A DNA stretch of 64,000 nucleotides from Motiliproteus sp041586615 (GTDB lineage: Bacteria; Pseudomonadota; Gammaproteobacteria; Pseudomonadales; Balneatricaceae): contig JBFGZS010000013.1 of the NCBI GenBank assembly GCA_041586615.1, forward strand, positions 1 through 64,000, in the 5' to 3' direction. This document shows positions 1-7,883 of this stretch, piece after piece; position 1 is the first letter of the stretch; each line of letters begins with the position of its first letter. The position numbers were made by a program, and so were the translations under genes. The notes beneath the pieces were generated by a model. The model was not told the DNA's origin. It did no database searches and saw only the letters and a program-made list of their open reading frames with translations.

Positions 1-1706
1 AGTAGTGATTGCGACGATAAGGGCGACTCCGTGTCGACGCTGTCGGCCTCCGGGAACAGCAGACGAAATGTGCTGCCGAGCGCGGGCGGGCTGTGCAGGA
101 CCAGATGGCCGTGATGCTCGTGCAGCAACTGATTCACGGTCGATAAGCCGGTGCCGGTGCCCTGGTCGGCCTCCTTGGTGCTAAAACCGAGGGTGAAGAT
201 CTGCGGCAGGAGCTGCGGGTCGATACCGCTGCCATTGTCCGCGATAGCGATCTCGACCCAGGGCCCCGTCACCGCTGCCCCGCAGGCGCTACAGCGCAGA
301 TCCGTCGTGCTGAGCCGGCGGCTGCTGATGCGAATGCGGCCGCTGCCGTGCATGGCATCGCGGGCATTGACACAGAGATTCATCAGTATCTGATGGAACT
401 TGATCGGATTCACCCGGATGTGCGGGGTCTGCGCGCCCGCGTCGATCTCGACGACAACGGTCTTGGGCAGGCTGGCTTGCAGCAGCAGGCTAACCTCGTC
501 GATCATGGTTCTCGGCTGCATTCGGCGCAGTTCGCCCGACTGGCTGCGGCTGAACAGCCGCAACTGGTTGATTAATTCGCTGGCCCGAACGCAGGCCTGT
601 TTGACCTGCTGCAGGTACGCGGCGAGTTTTTCGTCGTGCGGCTGCCCCAGTCGTTCCGTTGCCAATTCGGTGTAGGCCAGAATACTGGTGAGGATATTGT
701 TGAAATCGTGGGCGATACCACTGGACAGCTGTCCTAAGGCTTCCATCTTCAGCCCCTGCTGCAGGCGACGCTGCAGCTGTTCGCGCCGGGTGCTTTCTTC
801 CCGCCATTGCTGGGTACGCTGGCGAACCTGGCGTTTTAACGACCAGGACCAGAGCAGGGCCAGCAGCAGGCTCGCCGCACCGCCCAGAATGACCCGCCAT
901 AGGATGTTTAATGCGTGTTCGAAGGGGATGGTGGCCGGTTCCAGTTCGGCCGACCAGCGCGCCTGCAGCCGGTCATACTCGCCATTGCCGATCACGGCCG
1001 CCAGCCCCCGGTTGACGGCCAGTAGGAGGTCATCGTTATGCGGGGTCGTTGCGATCGCCACCCAGTGCTGCAGGTCAGCCTGCTGCAGCGGGTTGGCTAC
1101 GAAATCCGCAGACAGTGTGGGAACGACGCGGTTATCGCCCTCGAACACTAATCGCATGGCGTAGTCGGCAGCGCCGTCGTCGAGTCGCGCTAACAGGTCA
1201 GCGGAGTTATCTGTCAGCACCAGTTTGGCCGTCGGAAGCTGCTGGCGCAGATAGTCGTGGCTGATCGAGTGTTTTATCACCGCGATTCGGCGTGCGCTTA
1301 ACGCCGCGACATCGCCGACCTCGGGGGCCCGTTTATGGCGAAACAGCGCCAGGCGGCCGCGCAGGTAGGGCACGGAGAAATTGACCTCCTGCGCACGTTG
1401 GCCTGAATAGACCATGAATGGGAGAATGTCGATGCGGCCCTGTTCCAGCGCCTGACGCAGGCGATGCCAGGGTTCGATCTTGAATGTCGGCTCGATCCCT
1501 TCCTGTGCCGCGATGACCTTGATCAGATCAATCGCCAACCCGGCCGGCTCACCCTGGGGTGTCAAATAGGACAGCGGATAGAGGTCGCCATCCAAACCCA
1601 CCCGCCATACCGGAAGCGCAGGCTTGCTGCCGACGGCTACATCGGCTAGCGCTAACGTCGGGCTGATCGCTAACAGCAGCAGTAAGACGCACGTTGGGAT
1701 GCGCAT
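1..1706 (-). CDS. Sensor histidine kinase with periplasmic solute-binding domain (3' end outside window)
   Basis: Read on the minus strand from an ATG at 1706 and still open at base 1, so the C-terminus is missing. Residues 1-22 are a signal peptide (MRIPTCVLLLLL...LALA). They are followed by a bacterial extracellular solute-binding family 3-like domain to about residue 250, a single membrane segment (ILWRVILGGAASLLLALLW), then a HisKA domain with the phosphoacceptor H-box SSGIAHDFNNIL and an HATPase domain with N box (LMNLCVNARDAM) and G boxes (DNGSGID, GTGTGLST). A CSAC motif sits in the ATPase domain, an insertion seen in many proteobacterial kinases. It probably senses a small periplasmic ligand and phosphorylates a regulator, either a fused receiver or a neighbouring gene beyond the edge. 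The ligand is unknown. Confidence 0.9.
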   Translation of the reverse strand, partial: MRIPTCVLLLLLAISPTLALADVAVGSKPALPVWRVGLDGDLYPLSYLTPQGEPAGLAIDLIKVIAAQEGIEPTFKIEPWHRLRQALEQGRIDILPFMVYSGQRAQEVNFSVPYLRGRLALFRHKRAPEVGDVAALSARRIAVIKHSISHDYLRQQLPTAKLVLTDNSADLLARLDDGAADYAMRLVFEGDNRVVPTLSADFVANPLQQADLQHWVAIATTPHNDDLLLAVNRGLAAVIGNGEYDRLQARWSAELEPATIPFEHALNILWRVILGGAASLLLALLWSWSLKRQVRQRTQQWREESTRREQLQRRLQQGLKMEALGQLSSGIAHDFNNILTSILAYTELATERLGQPHDEKLAAYLQQVKQACVRASELINQLRLFSRSQSGELRRMQPRTMIDEVSLLLQASLPKTVVVEIDAGAQTPHIRVNPIKFHQILMNLCVNARDAMHGSGRIRISSRRLSTTDLRCSACGAAVTGPWVEIAIADNGSGIDPQLLPQIFTLGFSTKEADQGTGTGLSTVNQLLHEHHGHLVLHSPPALGSTFRLLFPEADSVDTESPLSSQSL

Positions 1707-2274
1707 CGAATACCTTTTGATGTCAATGTCCACTTTTTTCTATCCGTTAAGGCGCTTCTTCGGATTGCCGCGTTGCCAGAGTCGGTCATGGCGAGGATAC
1801 GGCCCGTGAGTCGATAAATAGATGCCCCATGCCGTTCCCTACCGCGATGATGCGCTGTTTATGATGGGCTATTTCTTTTGGCTATTGTCTTTTGACTATT
1901 GCCTTTTGAATCAGGGCGACACCGTGTTTTCAGATTCTTGATAATACAGTATAAGTGTCGGAATAACCCTGTAAAGCAGGATGCGCGCCAAGATGACTAT
2001 ATCAGTTAGGTTGTTGATGTATGACGGTGTTCAATAACCGCTGGTTTCGACAGAATGCGCGAACTGGCAGGGAGGTTGCCCATGGATGGTGCGAATATTG
2101 AGGGGCGCGGGTTGTAATGGTGCAGCGGGAAAGAAAGGGACAACGCGCCTGAAGGCAAGAAGGGGGGCTGATGAGATAACGACGCGGGCCATGACGGTGT
2201 GGCGAGAGATTGGTCAATACCGACGTGGAGCCCGGGTACTGGCTCCACGTCGTCTAATTGGTTTTTCTAGCTTT
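1707..2274. other. Intergenic region without a convincing gene
   Basis: Between the kinase start and a small minus-strand gene. Open frames here look random. Near 1865-1912 there are imperfect repeats of a TTTTG(G/A)CTATTG unit, and at 2260-2289 a short CTTTCTAG tandem run that reaches the end of the next gene. No promoter could be assigned with confidence. Confidence 0.5.
2221..2252. terminator. Perfect 12-bp hairpin
   Basis: CGACGTGGAGCC and GGCTCCACGTCG pair perfectly around an 8-base loop. It lies just past the stop of the small minus-strand gene ending at 2275. On the plus side it is followed by a loosely T-rich stretch, and on the minus side there is no U tract, so a terminator role is only a guess. 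Confidence 0.35.
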
Positions 2275-2511
2275 CTAGCTTTCTAGCTTAATGGCGAAGT
2301 GCTGAGTGCCGTACCAGCGGTTTTCCTGTTTATCATTCTCAATCAGGTAGGAATTTTCCCCGAGCGACTTAACCTGGTAGGCATTTTCCTGGGTTAGCTG
2401 ATCTTCAAAACCCTCATTCTTTACGCACTCGATTATCATGTTTGTTGCCTCATCATAGTGGTTGTAACTGTCGCACAGCCCCTGTCTTTTTTGACGCACA
2501 GCCGTGGTCAT
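2275..2511 (-). CDS. Small hypothetical protein
   Basis: A 78-residue frame with plausible protein composition (NHYDEATNMIIECVKNEGFEDQ...ENAYQVKSLGENSYLIENDKQ). I do not recognise a family with certainty. The ATG at 2511 has no good ribosome site. An internal ATG at 2439 (MIIECVKNEG) is preceded by GAGG at normal spacing and would give 54 residues, but the sequence upstream of it also looks coding. It has no signal peptide or membrane segment and is probably cytoplasmic. It stands alone between two non-coding stretches. Confidence 0.5.
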   Translation of the reverse strand: MTTAVRQKRQGLCDSYNHYDEATNMIIECVKNEGFEDQLTQENAYQVKSLGENSYLIENDKQENRWYGTQHFAIKLES

Positions 2512-2855
2512 CCGTTGAGGCTTGCAGCAAAGAGGTAGCTTTTAGCGTTCTTTTCTAGGTGCTTTTCTAGGTGTTTTTCCTAAGAATTAATCCTAGGGGT
2601 AAACCCTAGCTTGGGAATATACGGATTTTGCCGCGGCATGTAAAGACGCCTGTATTAGCTTTGTTTAAATTAATTATTGCGTTCAGCGCATCCGTGCGCC
2701 GGCCCAATTGATTTTTGGCAGGCGCGGCGTATCTGGCAGGCAGGATAAACCGCATAACGTGATTTGTACTTGATATTAGTCAAAGCCTTTTCGGTTTATC
2801 GATGGAGTGATAGCATCGGCTGAATTAATAGAGAAAGCATATAAACGGAGATAGG
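2512..2855. other. Intergenic region upstream of the DUF1244 gene
   Basis: No gene seen. It holds a short direct duplication of CTTTTCTAGGTG near 2550-2575, a small hairpin CTAGGG...CCCTAG at 2593-2609, and a possible FNR-type site listed separately. Confidence 0.5.
2770..2783. promoter_or_regulatory. Possible FNR box
   Basis: TTGAT-ATTA-GTCAA differs from the FNR consensus TTGAT-N4-ATCAA at one base. It lies about 73 bp before the DUF1244 start. An fnr gene occurs in this window at 60.9 kb, so the regulator exists, but a single near-match can arise by chance. Confidence 0.35.
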
Positions 2856-3173
2856 ATGGATAACGATACCCGTACACGCATAGAAGCGGCTGCGTTCCGT
2901 AGGCTGGTCGCTCATCTTCAGTTGCGAAATGACGTGCAAAATATCGATTTAATGAATTTGGCCGGATTTTGCCGTAACTGTCTATCGAAATGGTACCTTG
3001 CGGCGGCAGAGGAGGAGGGTGTCGAGCTCGATTACGCCCAAGCGCTGACGCAGGTCTATGGTATGCCTTATGCCGAATGGAAAGCCCTGAATCAGACCCC
3101 GGCTACCGAGCAGCAAATGCGTACCTATGAGCTGACAAAGCCCTTGCATGCCGATATCAGCGGGCATAAATAA
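2856..3173 (+). CDS. DUF1244 family protein
   Basis: A 105-residue protein whose core (FRRLVAHLQLRNDVQNIDLMNLAGFCRNCLSKW, about residues 15-47, then YGMPYAEWKA) matches the widespread proteobacterial DUF1244 family. The two cysteines of FCRNCLSKW are the conserved pair. Its function is unknown. It is cytoplasmic, with no signal peptide. The ATG is preceded by CGGAGATAGG, a good ribosome site. It converges on the GGDEF gene and is not in an operon. A possible FNR box lies upstream. Confidence 0.9.
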   Translation: MDNDTRTRIEAAAFRRLVAHLQLRNDVQNIDLMNLAGFCRNCLSKWYLAAAEEEGVELDYAQALTQVYGMPYAEWKALNQTPATEQQMRTYELTKPLHADISGHK

Positions 3174-3258
3174 GCATGTTGCAAGGTGGTGGGTTCTCTG
3201 CCACCTCGCGTCTCTTAAACGTTATAACTGTCGAAAAATCGACGTTATGCGATGGCCG

Positions 3259-4806
3259 TTACCGCGCCGGAGCCGCTATCTTCGTCGTGCGTTGCTTGCG
3301 CTTGAACGCGTACATGCGCTGGTCGGCAAGGGCGATGAGCTCTTCCGGTTCGCATCCATCTTCGGGGTAGGTCGATATCCCGATGCTACAGCCGACAGAC
3401 AGCTCGAATTGCCCAAGGCTGAAAGGCTGGGCAAAGGCTTGTAGTACCTTGGCTTTCAGGTGTTCGGCTTGCATGTCGTCGTTGATGGAAGGCATCAGGA
3501 TAATAAACTCATCGCCGTGAATTCTTGATACGGTGTCTTGCTGACGCAGAATTCCTTCCAGTCGTTGACCCACTTGCTGGAGCAGCTGGTCACCGGTGTC
3601 GTGTCCCCAGCGGTCATTGACCGATTTGAAATGGTCCAGGTCGAGAAAACCAATCATGACACGGACGTGGTTGCGTTGTGCGTGTTTGATGGACTGTTCC
3701 AGTCGGTCCATCAGGAGGTTGGTGTTGGGTAGGTGGGTGAGGTTGTCGTAATTGGCTTGGTGGTAGAGCGCGAGTTGGTGAGTGAGGTCGGCCTTTTGGC
3801 TTCTAATTGAGCCGCGTATATTGCGCAAAGCAATCAATGTGATGATCAGCAGTAATGCCGAGACCGTGATCAGATGGGTAATGTCCACGTCTTCCCAGCC
3901 AGGCTGATAGTTTACATTAAGCAGAATGGGGCCTGAGAGACTGGAAATATTGATTGCGTGCCTGAATGTCGGGAATAGCCATTTTTCAAGTCCTTGGCGA
4001 GGTGTATCAATCTCAATCAGTGGCTCGAGGCTGGCGAATGGTGTGGTGAAACGGAGCGATAGTGATATGCCGGGTTGTTTTAGCAGCGCCTTGGGGAGTA
4101 AGTCGCTACTGCGGACCACCAAGATGGCGGTATATTGGGGTTGCTCGGCGTTGGGGTTGCTATTTTTCAGATGAACGGCGCGAAACATAACAAAGCCCCG
4201 CTCATTTTCGAGCAGTTGAAACGGTGCGGAAGAAACCGGGTGGCCGAGGAGCAGTGAGCGGTTCAGTGCGTCACTCAGAGGCGTCGAACTGTTCAATAGG
4301 TCTAGGCCCAGCAAGTCAGTTAATTCTGGTAAGGCAGGTTCAATAAAGACAATGGGATAGTACTGCGTGTGTTGCCCCGTGGTCGCTTTGTGTCGATCGC
4401 CGGTAAAATTGAAGCCATGAATGTGGTAATCAGGGGTTACTGATTGTTGTTGCTGTTCGTGCGGGTTACGTTCCGCGGCCTCTACGCGTTCGGCTATTTC
4501 GAACATATACAGTTCAGGGTAATGCTGGCGAAGTGTTGAAGCGTACTGTCGGGCGGAATCGAAGTCCGGCGGTGGTGATAGCGACAGAAACTGTGCGAAG
4601 CCCTCGAGCGCAACTTCCTGGGTTTTAGAGGTGCGGCCTATCTGCTGCGCAATGCGTTCGGCTTGACGGGTAAAGCTATGTTCAAGATGGGTGTATTCCG
4701 ACGCGATACCGAGGTATGCGCCCACGCTGATCAATAATCCCCAAAACAGATAGAGGGGGGCAACCTGCCGTGCGAATGCTGTTCGAGATGAAATGTCCAG
4801 GTCCAT
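3259..4806 (-). CDS. Membrane diguanylate cyclase: CHASE-like sensor plus GGDEF
   Basis: 515 residues. One membrane segment near residues 17-35, a periplasmic CHASE-like sensory region to about residue 300 (contains YPELYMFEIAERV), a second membrane segment (LITVSALLLIITLIAL), then a GGDEF domain to the end. The signature is HGDEF (430-434) instead of GGDEF. The inhibitory RxxD site is present exactly five residues upstream (RQQD, 421-424). The Asp/Glu of the signature and the DLDHFKSVND motif are intact, so it may still make c-di-GMP, but the Gly-to-His change should be kept in mind. The N-terminal ligand is unknown. It stands alone, flanked by a palindromic repeat upstream. Confidence 0.88.
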   Translation of the reverse strand: MDLDISSRTAFARQVAPLYLFWGLLISVGAYLGIASEYTHLEHSFTRQAERIAQQIGRTSKTQEVALEGFAQFLSLSPPPDFDSARQYASTLRQHYPELYMFEIAERVEAAERNPHEQQQQSVTPDYHIHGFNFTGDRHKATTGQHTQYYPIVFIEPALPELTDLLGLDLLNSSTPLSDALNRSLLLGHPVSSAPFQLLENERGFVMFRAVHLKNSNPNAEQPQYTAILVVRSSDLLPKALLKQPGISLSLRFTTPFASLEPLIEIDTPRQGLEKWLFPTFRHAINISSLSGPILLNVNYQPGWEDVDITHLITVSALLLIITLIALRNIRGSIRSQKADLTHQLALYHQANYDNLTHLPNTNLLMDRLEQSIKHAQRNHVRVMIGFLDLDHFKSVNDRWGHDTGDQLLQQVGQRLEGILRQQDTVSRIHGDEFIILMPSINDDMQAEHLKAKVLQAFAQPFSLGQFELSVGCSIGISTYPEDGCEPEELIALADQRMYAFKRKQRTTKIAAPAR

Positions 4807-4880
4807 GGAGCGGCCATATTTGAAATCCTGACGAGCATTGTAAAGCGTATCGTGTTTGTTCGCGATGAAAGTTTGCTCTT

Positions 4881-4991
4881 ATTAAGGCGGTAACGGTAGG
4901 CCGAGCAAAAAATGTCGCCTTGACAGGCGGCTTATGGATAAACCGCCGTGGCATAAAACCACGTGCCAGATTACAGGTGCCAGGTTAATAG
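4881..4991 (+). repeat. Dispersed palindromic repeat, copy 1
   Basis: Head ATTAAGGCGGTAACGGTAGG followed by CCGAGC, then CGTGGC-ATAAAA-CCACG and the tail CCAGGTTAATAG. The same modules recur at 12834, 14976, 20751 and 22504. It lies between two minus-strand genes. Confidence 0.7.
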
Positions 4992-5001
4992 TCGCCGGTT
5001 T

Positions 5002-5784
5002 CTAGCGTTGATTGATTACGTCAACGCGCTGTTCAAGTTGATGCAGCAGGCTATCCAGTGTGGTGCAGAGTCGGTCAAGGTCTTGTGGCTCCGATAGGCG
5101 GTGGTCACCCTGCTTGATCAGCTGCAATTCAAGATCAGCGCTGCTGATCTGGTTGACCAGCGTCATGCTGGTTTGCCAGGGGATGTCGCTGTCCTGCATG
5201 CCGTGCAGTAGCCTGACCGGCATATCAAGAGATACTGTGGCGTGCAGGAGTGCGTGTTGCTGGCCATCATCCAGCAGTTTTTGCGTGATGATAAAAGGCG
5301 AATCATCATAGCAGGAGGGTATGGCAACCTGACCGGTTTGTTCCAGCGTGTGCTGCTGACTGTCCGTTAGGTGTCTGCTGATTAGCGTGTTAGTGAAATC
5401 AGGCGCTGCGGCGACGCCAATCAGTCCCGCAATGCGCTCAGGACGTTGCAGCGCCGTGAGTAGCATCAACCATCCCCCCATCGATGATCCGATAATAACC
5501 TGCGGGCCGTCGGTGAGTTCGTCCAGCGCGCTGAGTGCATCCCGGGCCCAGTCACCGATACAGCCATCCTCAAAGCGCGCCGACGATTGGCCGTGGCCTC
5601 GGTAATCAAAACGCAGGAAGGCATTTCCCCGTTTTTCAAGGTGCTGCTGGAGGCGCAGGGCCTTGCCTCCCTGCATGTCGGAGCGAAATCCCGCCAGAAA
5701 GATAACGCCAGGACTACGCCCCGGGGTGCGCTGATAGGCTAACGTAGCGCCATACGGCGTCGTAAGAAATTCGGTTTTTTTCAT
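5002..5784 (-). CDS. Alpha/beta hydrolase (acyl esterase/thioesterase-like)
   Basis: Alpha/beta-hydrolase fold protein of 260 residues from the ATG at 5784. A TTG twelve codons upstream would also be in frame, and neither start has a strong ribosome site. The nucleophile elbow is GSSMGG (Ser101), the oxyanion region is LAGFRSDMQGGKA, and candidate Asp (about 197-199, LHGMQDSDIP) and His (about 227, KQGDHRLS) complete the triad. FDYRGHGQS is typical of the fold. It resembles the ABHD10-like small esterase/thioesterase group. The substrate is unknown. There is no signal peptide, so it is cytoplasmic. Confidence 0.85.
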   Translation of the reverse strand: MKKTEFLTTPYGATLAYQRTPGRSPGVIFLAGFRSDMQGGKALRLQQHLEKRGNAFLRFDYRGHGQSSARFEDGCIGDWARDALSALDELTDGPQVIIGSSMGGWLMLLTALQRPERIAGLIGVAAAPDFTNTLISRHLTDSQQHTLEQTGQVAIPSCYDDSPFIITQKLLDDGQQHALLHATVSLDMPVRLLHGMQDSDIPWQTSMTLVNQISSADLELQLIKQGDHRLSEPQDLDRLCTTLDSLLHQLEQRVDVINQR

Positions 5785-6044
5785 CGTCAAAAGGTTAACG
5801 GGTTGAACGTTGACAGGCAACAGGCGGGGTGTGGGTTTTTAACAACCCGCGTGACGCGAAGGGCGAGCAGGGTAAAGAGGGCATATTCGTGTTTCGTCGG
5901 AGTCGCGCCGTCTATTCCGGCCATATCCGCAGCCTATCGGGTAACGGGCTTTTTCTAATATATTGACAAGACAAAAGAACAATGGAACCATGCGGCCACA
6001 AAGGGATCCCACAGTCGACGGGATCTTATTGAAATGGCCGCTTT

Positions 6045-6491
6045 ATGACGTTGATGTCTCACAGGTATCGCAATCTTTCATCGCGCAGCATGAATATGCT
6101 GATCGCGTTGTTGATGCTGATTGTTGTGAGTAGCCATTGTTCGATGGCCTTTGCAAAAGGGCTCGATCAATCCGAATTTTCTACCGCCCTTGCACCCGCG
6201 GATCGTATAGCTGACCATTGTGGCGGCATGATGGACGCGGATGATCAGAACAGCAATCCGACGAGCGAGCGAGGTTGCTGGGAGGGTGACTGCCCCGGTG
6301 CGTTTATGGGTGCCTTGACTGCGTCCCCGCAGTTGGTCAAATTGGACTTACAGGATGTTCCTCTAGCGTCGTTCGATAACAGCTTCTTACCCTTAGTTCG
6401 CGCAGGTCCCTGCTTGCGGGAGCCCGCGCCTGAACTAAGTGATTTCTCTAGCCCTCCTCTTATTTACTCCCTCTGCGTTTTACGTTTATAG
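6045..6491 (+). CDS. Small exported protein at head of Cus operon
   Basis: 148 residues with an N-terminal hydrophobic signal (MLIALLMLIVVSSHCSMAFA). The mature part contains Cys and His/Met (DHCGGMMDADD, GCWEGDCPG) and ends in a hydrophobic PPLIYSLCVL. Small exported Cys/His proteins often precede heavy-metal RND efflux genes, and its position 114 bp before cusC fits that. No enzymatic domain is recognised. It may bind metal in the periplasm or be part of a regulatory leader. The start could also be the ATG at 6057 or 6090. Confidence 0.65.
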   Translation: MTLMSHRYRNLSSRSMNMLIALLMLIVVSSHCSMAFAKGLDQSEFSTALAPADRIADHCGGMMDADDQNSNPTSERGCWEGDCPGAFMGALTASPQLVKLDLQDVPLASFDNSFLPLVRAGPCLREPAPELSDFSSPPLIYSLCVLRL

Positions 6492-6605
6492 CGTTCTGCC
6501 GTACCTGACTCTTTCAATAGAGTTATTTCTGCACGTTATTGTGCAGGAACTGTAGCCAGCCCTTGATTCGGGCTTGTTTTAGGTCGCATTCGGCAGGATT
6601 TATTC

Positions 6606-7883
6606 ATGCAAAGATTTACCCACGCCATGGCAGCCGCGTTGCTGGGTGGCGCGCTAGTGGTGGCAGGGCAGGCCCAGGCGCTTTCCGTTTCCTTGGCGCA
6701 GGCGCAGCAACGCGCTCTGGCGGACAGCCCACGACTCAGCGAGATAGAAGCGCGCTATCAAGCCGCTCAAACCATACCCGAGCAGATGGGAGCATTACCG
6801 GATCCGTCGGTAACGATCGGTCTGTTAAGCGTACCCACCAATACGTTCGATCTCGATCAGGAGGCGATGACGCAGTTTCAGGTTGGGATTAGTCAGCCCT
6901 TACCCTGGCCCGGAAAACGTAAATTAAAGTCCTCGGTTGCTCAGTTTGGTGTGACCGCGACTGAACAAGAGTTGGCCGAAGCACGCTTAATGCTGCGTCG
7001 CGATGTCGTTAAACGTTGGTGGAACCTCTACTTCACCGAAAGAGCCTTGGAGGTTGTACGGGATAACCAGCAGAAGATGCGCGAATTTAACCGTATAACG
7101 CTGAGTCGCTATCGCGTGGGCAAAGGGGTTCAGCAGGACGCGTTGCAGGCGCAGTTAGAGCTGTCGGCGCTGCTGGAGCGAGAAGTGGTGTTAAAGGGAC
7201 AGCGCCGGGTGCAGGCAGCAGGCTTGAATGCACTCCTGGCGCTGGATGCGCAGGAATCGTTGGCGCTAAGCCACGATGAGCCCCCCGCCTTCCGCGATAT
7301 TCCTGAACAATCAGAGCTTCTGGATCGAGCGCTACGTCAGCGGCCTTTGCTGCGCCAACGCATGATTCAGCTCGATGCCGCAAAAGAGAAAACCAAGCTG
7401 GCAGCGCTGGGCCTTATTCCCGATTTTACCCTGGGCGCCAGTTATGGCTACCGACAGTCGGCCCCCAACGGTGCTGATCGCGCAGATTTGTTGTCAATGA
7501 CCCTGGGAATCAAAATTCCGTTGTACGCGTTGAGTAAGCAACGCCGTGAGATCGACCAGCGTGAAGCCGAAGTCATCGCCAGCAAAGATCGGTTACACGA
7601 GACCCAATTGCAGGTTCGTTCTCAAATTGTCAGTGCCGTCGCATCCTATGAGCGCGCCAGTAGCCAAGCTGAGCTGTTGCAGAACGGCATTCTGCCCCAG
7701 GCTCGGCAGACGGTGGCCTCGATGTTATCGGGGTTTCAAGTGGGACAGGTTGATTTTACCGCACTGGTGCGGGCGCAACTGATGGTGAACAACCTGCAGT
7801 TGCAATATTGGCGTGCCTTGGTCGATGGACAACAGGCGCAGGCCGATCTGGCTGCTGCGTTGGGAGGGGATCTGTATGAGTAA
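6606..7883 (+). CDS. cusC: TolC-family outer membrane efflux protein (CusC-like)
   Basis: 425 residues with a signal peptide (MQRFTHAMAAALLGGALVVAGQAQA) and the two long coiled-coil OEP repeats of the TolC family (about 30-215 and 225-420). It would form the outer-membrane channel of the tripartite pump encoded with the next two genes. The stop overlaps the start of cusB by 8 bp, so the genes are co-translated. CusC proteins are usually lipoproteins. This one has no lipobox cysteine after the signal, so the symbol rests on operon position. Typical length for the family. Confidence 0.9.
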   Translation: MQRFTHAMAAALLGGALVVAGQAQALSVSLAQAQQRALADSPRLSEIEARYQAAQTIPEQMGALPDPSVTIGLLSVPTNTFDLDQEAMTQFQVGISQPLPWPGKRKLKSSVAQFGVTATEQELAEARLMLRRDVVKRWWNLYFTERALEVVRDNQQKMREFNRITLSRYRVGKGVQQDALQAQLELSALLEREVVLKGQRRVQAAGLNALLALDAQESLALSHDEPPAFRDIPEQSELLDRALRQRPLLRQRMIQLDAAKEKTKLAALGLIPDFTLGASYGYRQSAPNGADRADLLSMTLGIKIPLYALSKQRREIDQREAEVIASKDRLHETQLQVRSQIVSAVASYERASSQAELLQNGILPQARQTVASMLSGFQVGQVDFTALVRAQLMVNNLQLQYWRALVDGQQAQADLAAALGGDLYE

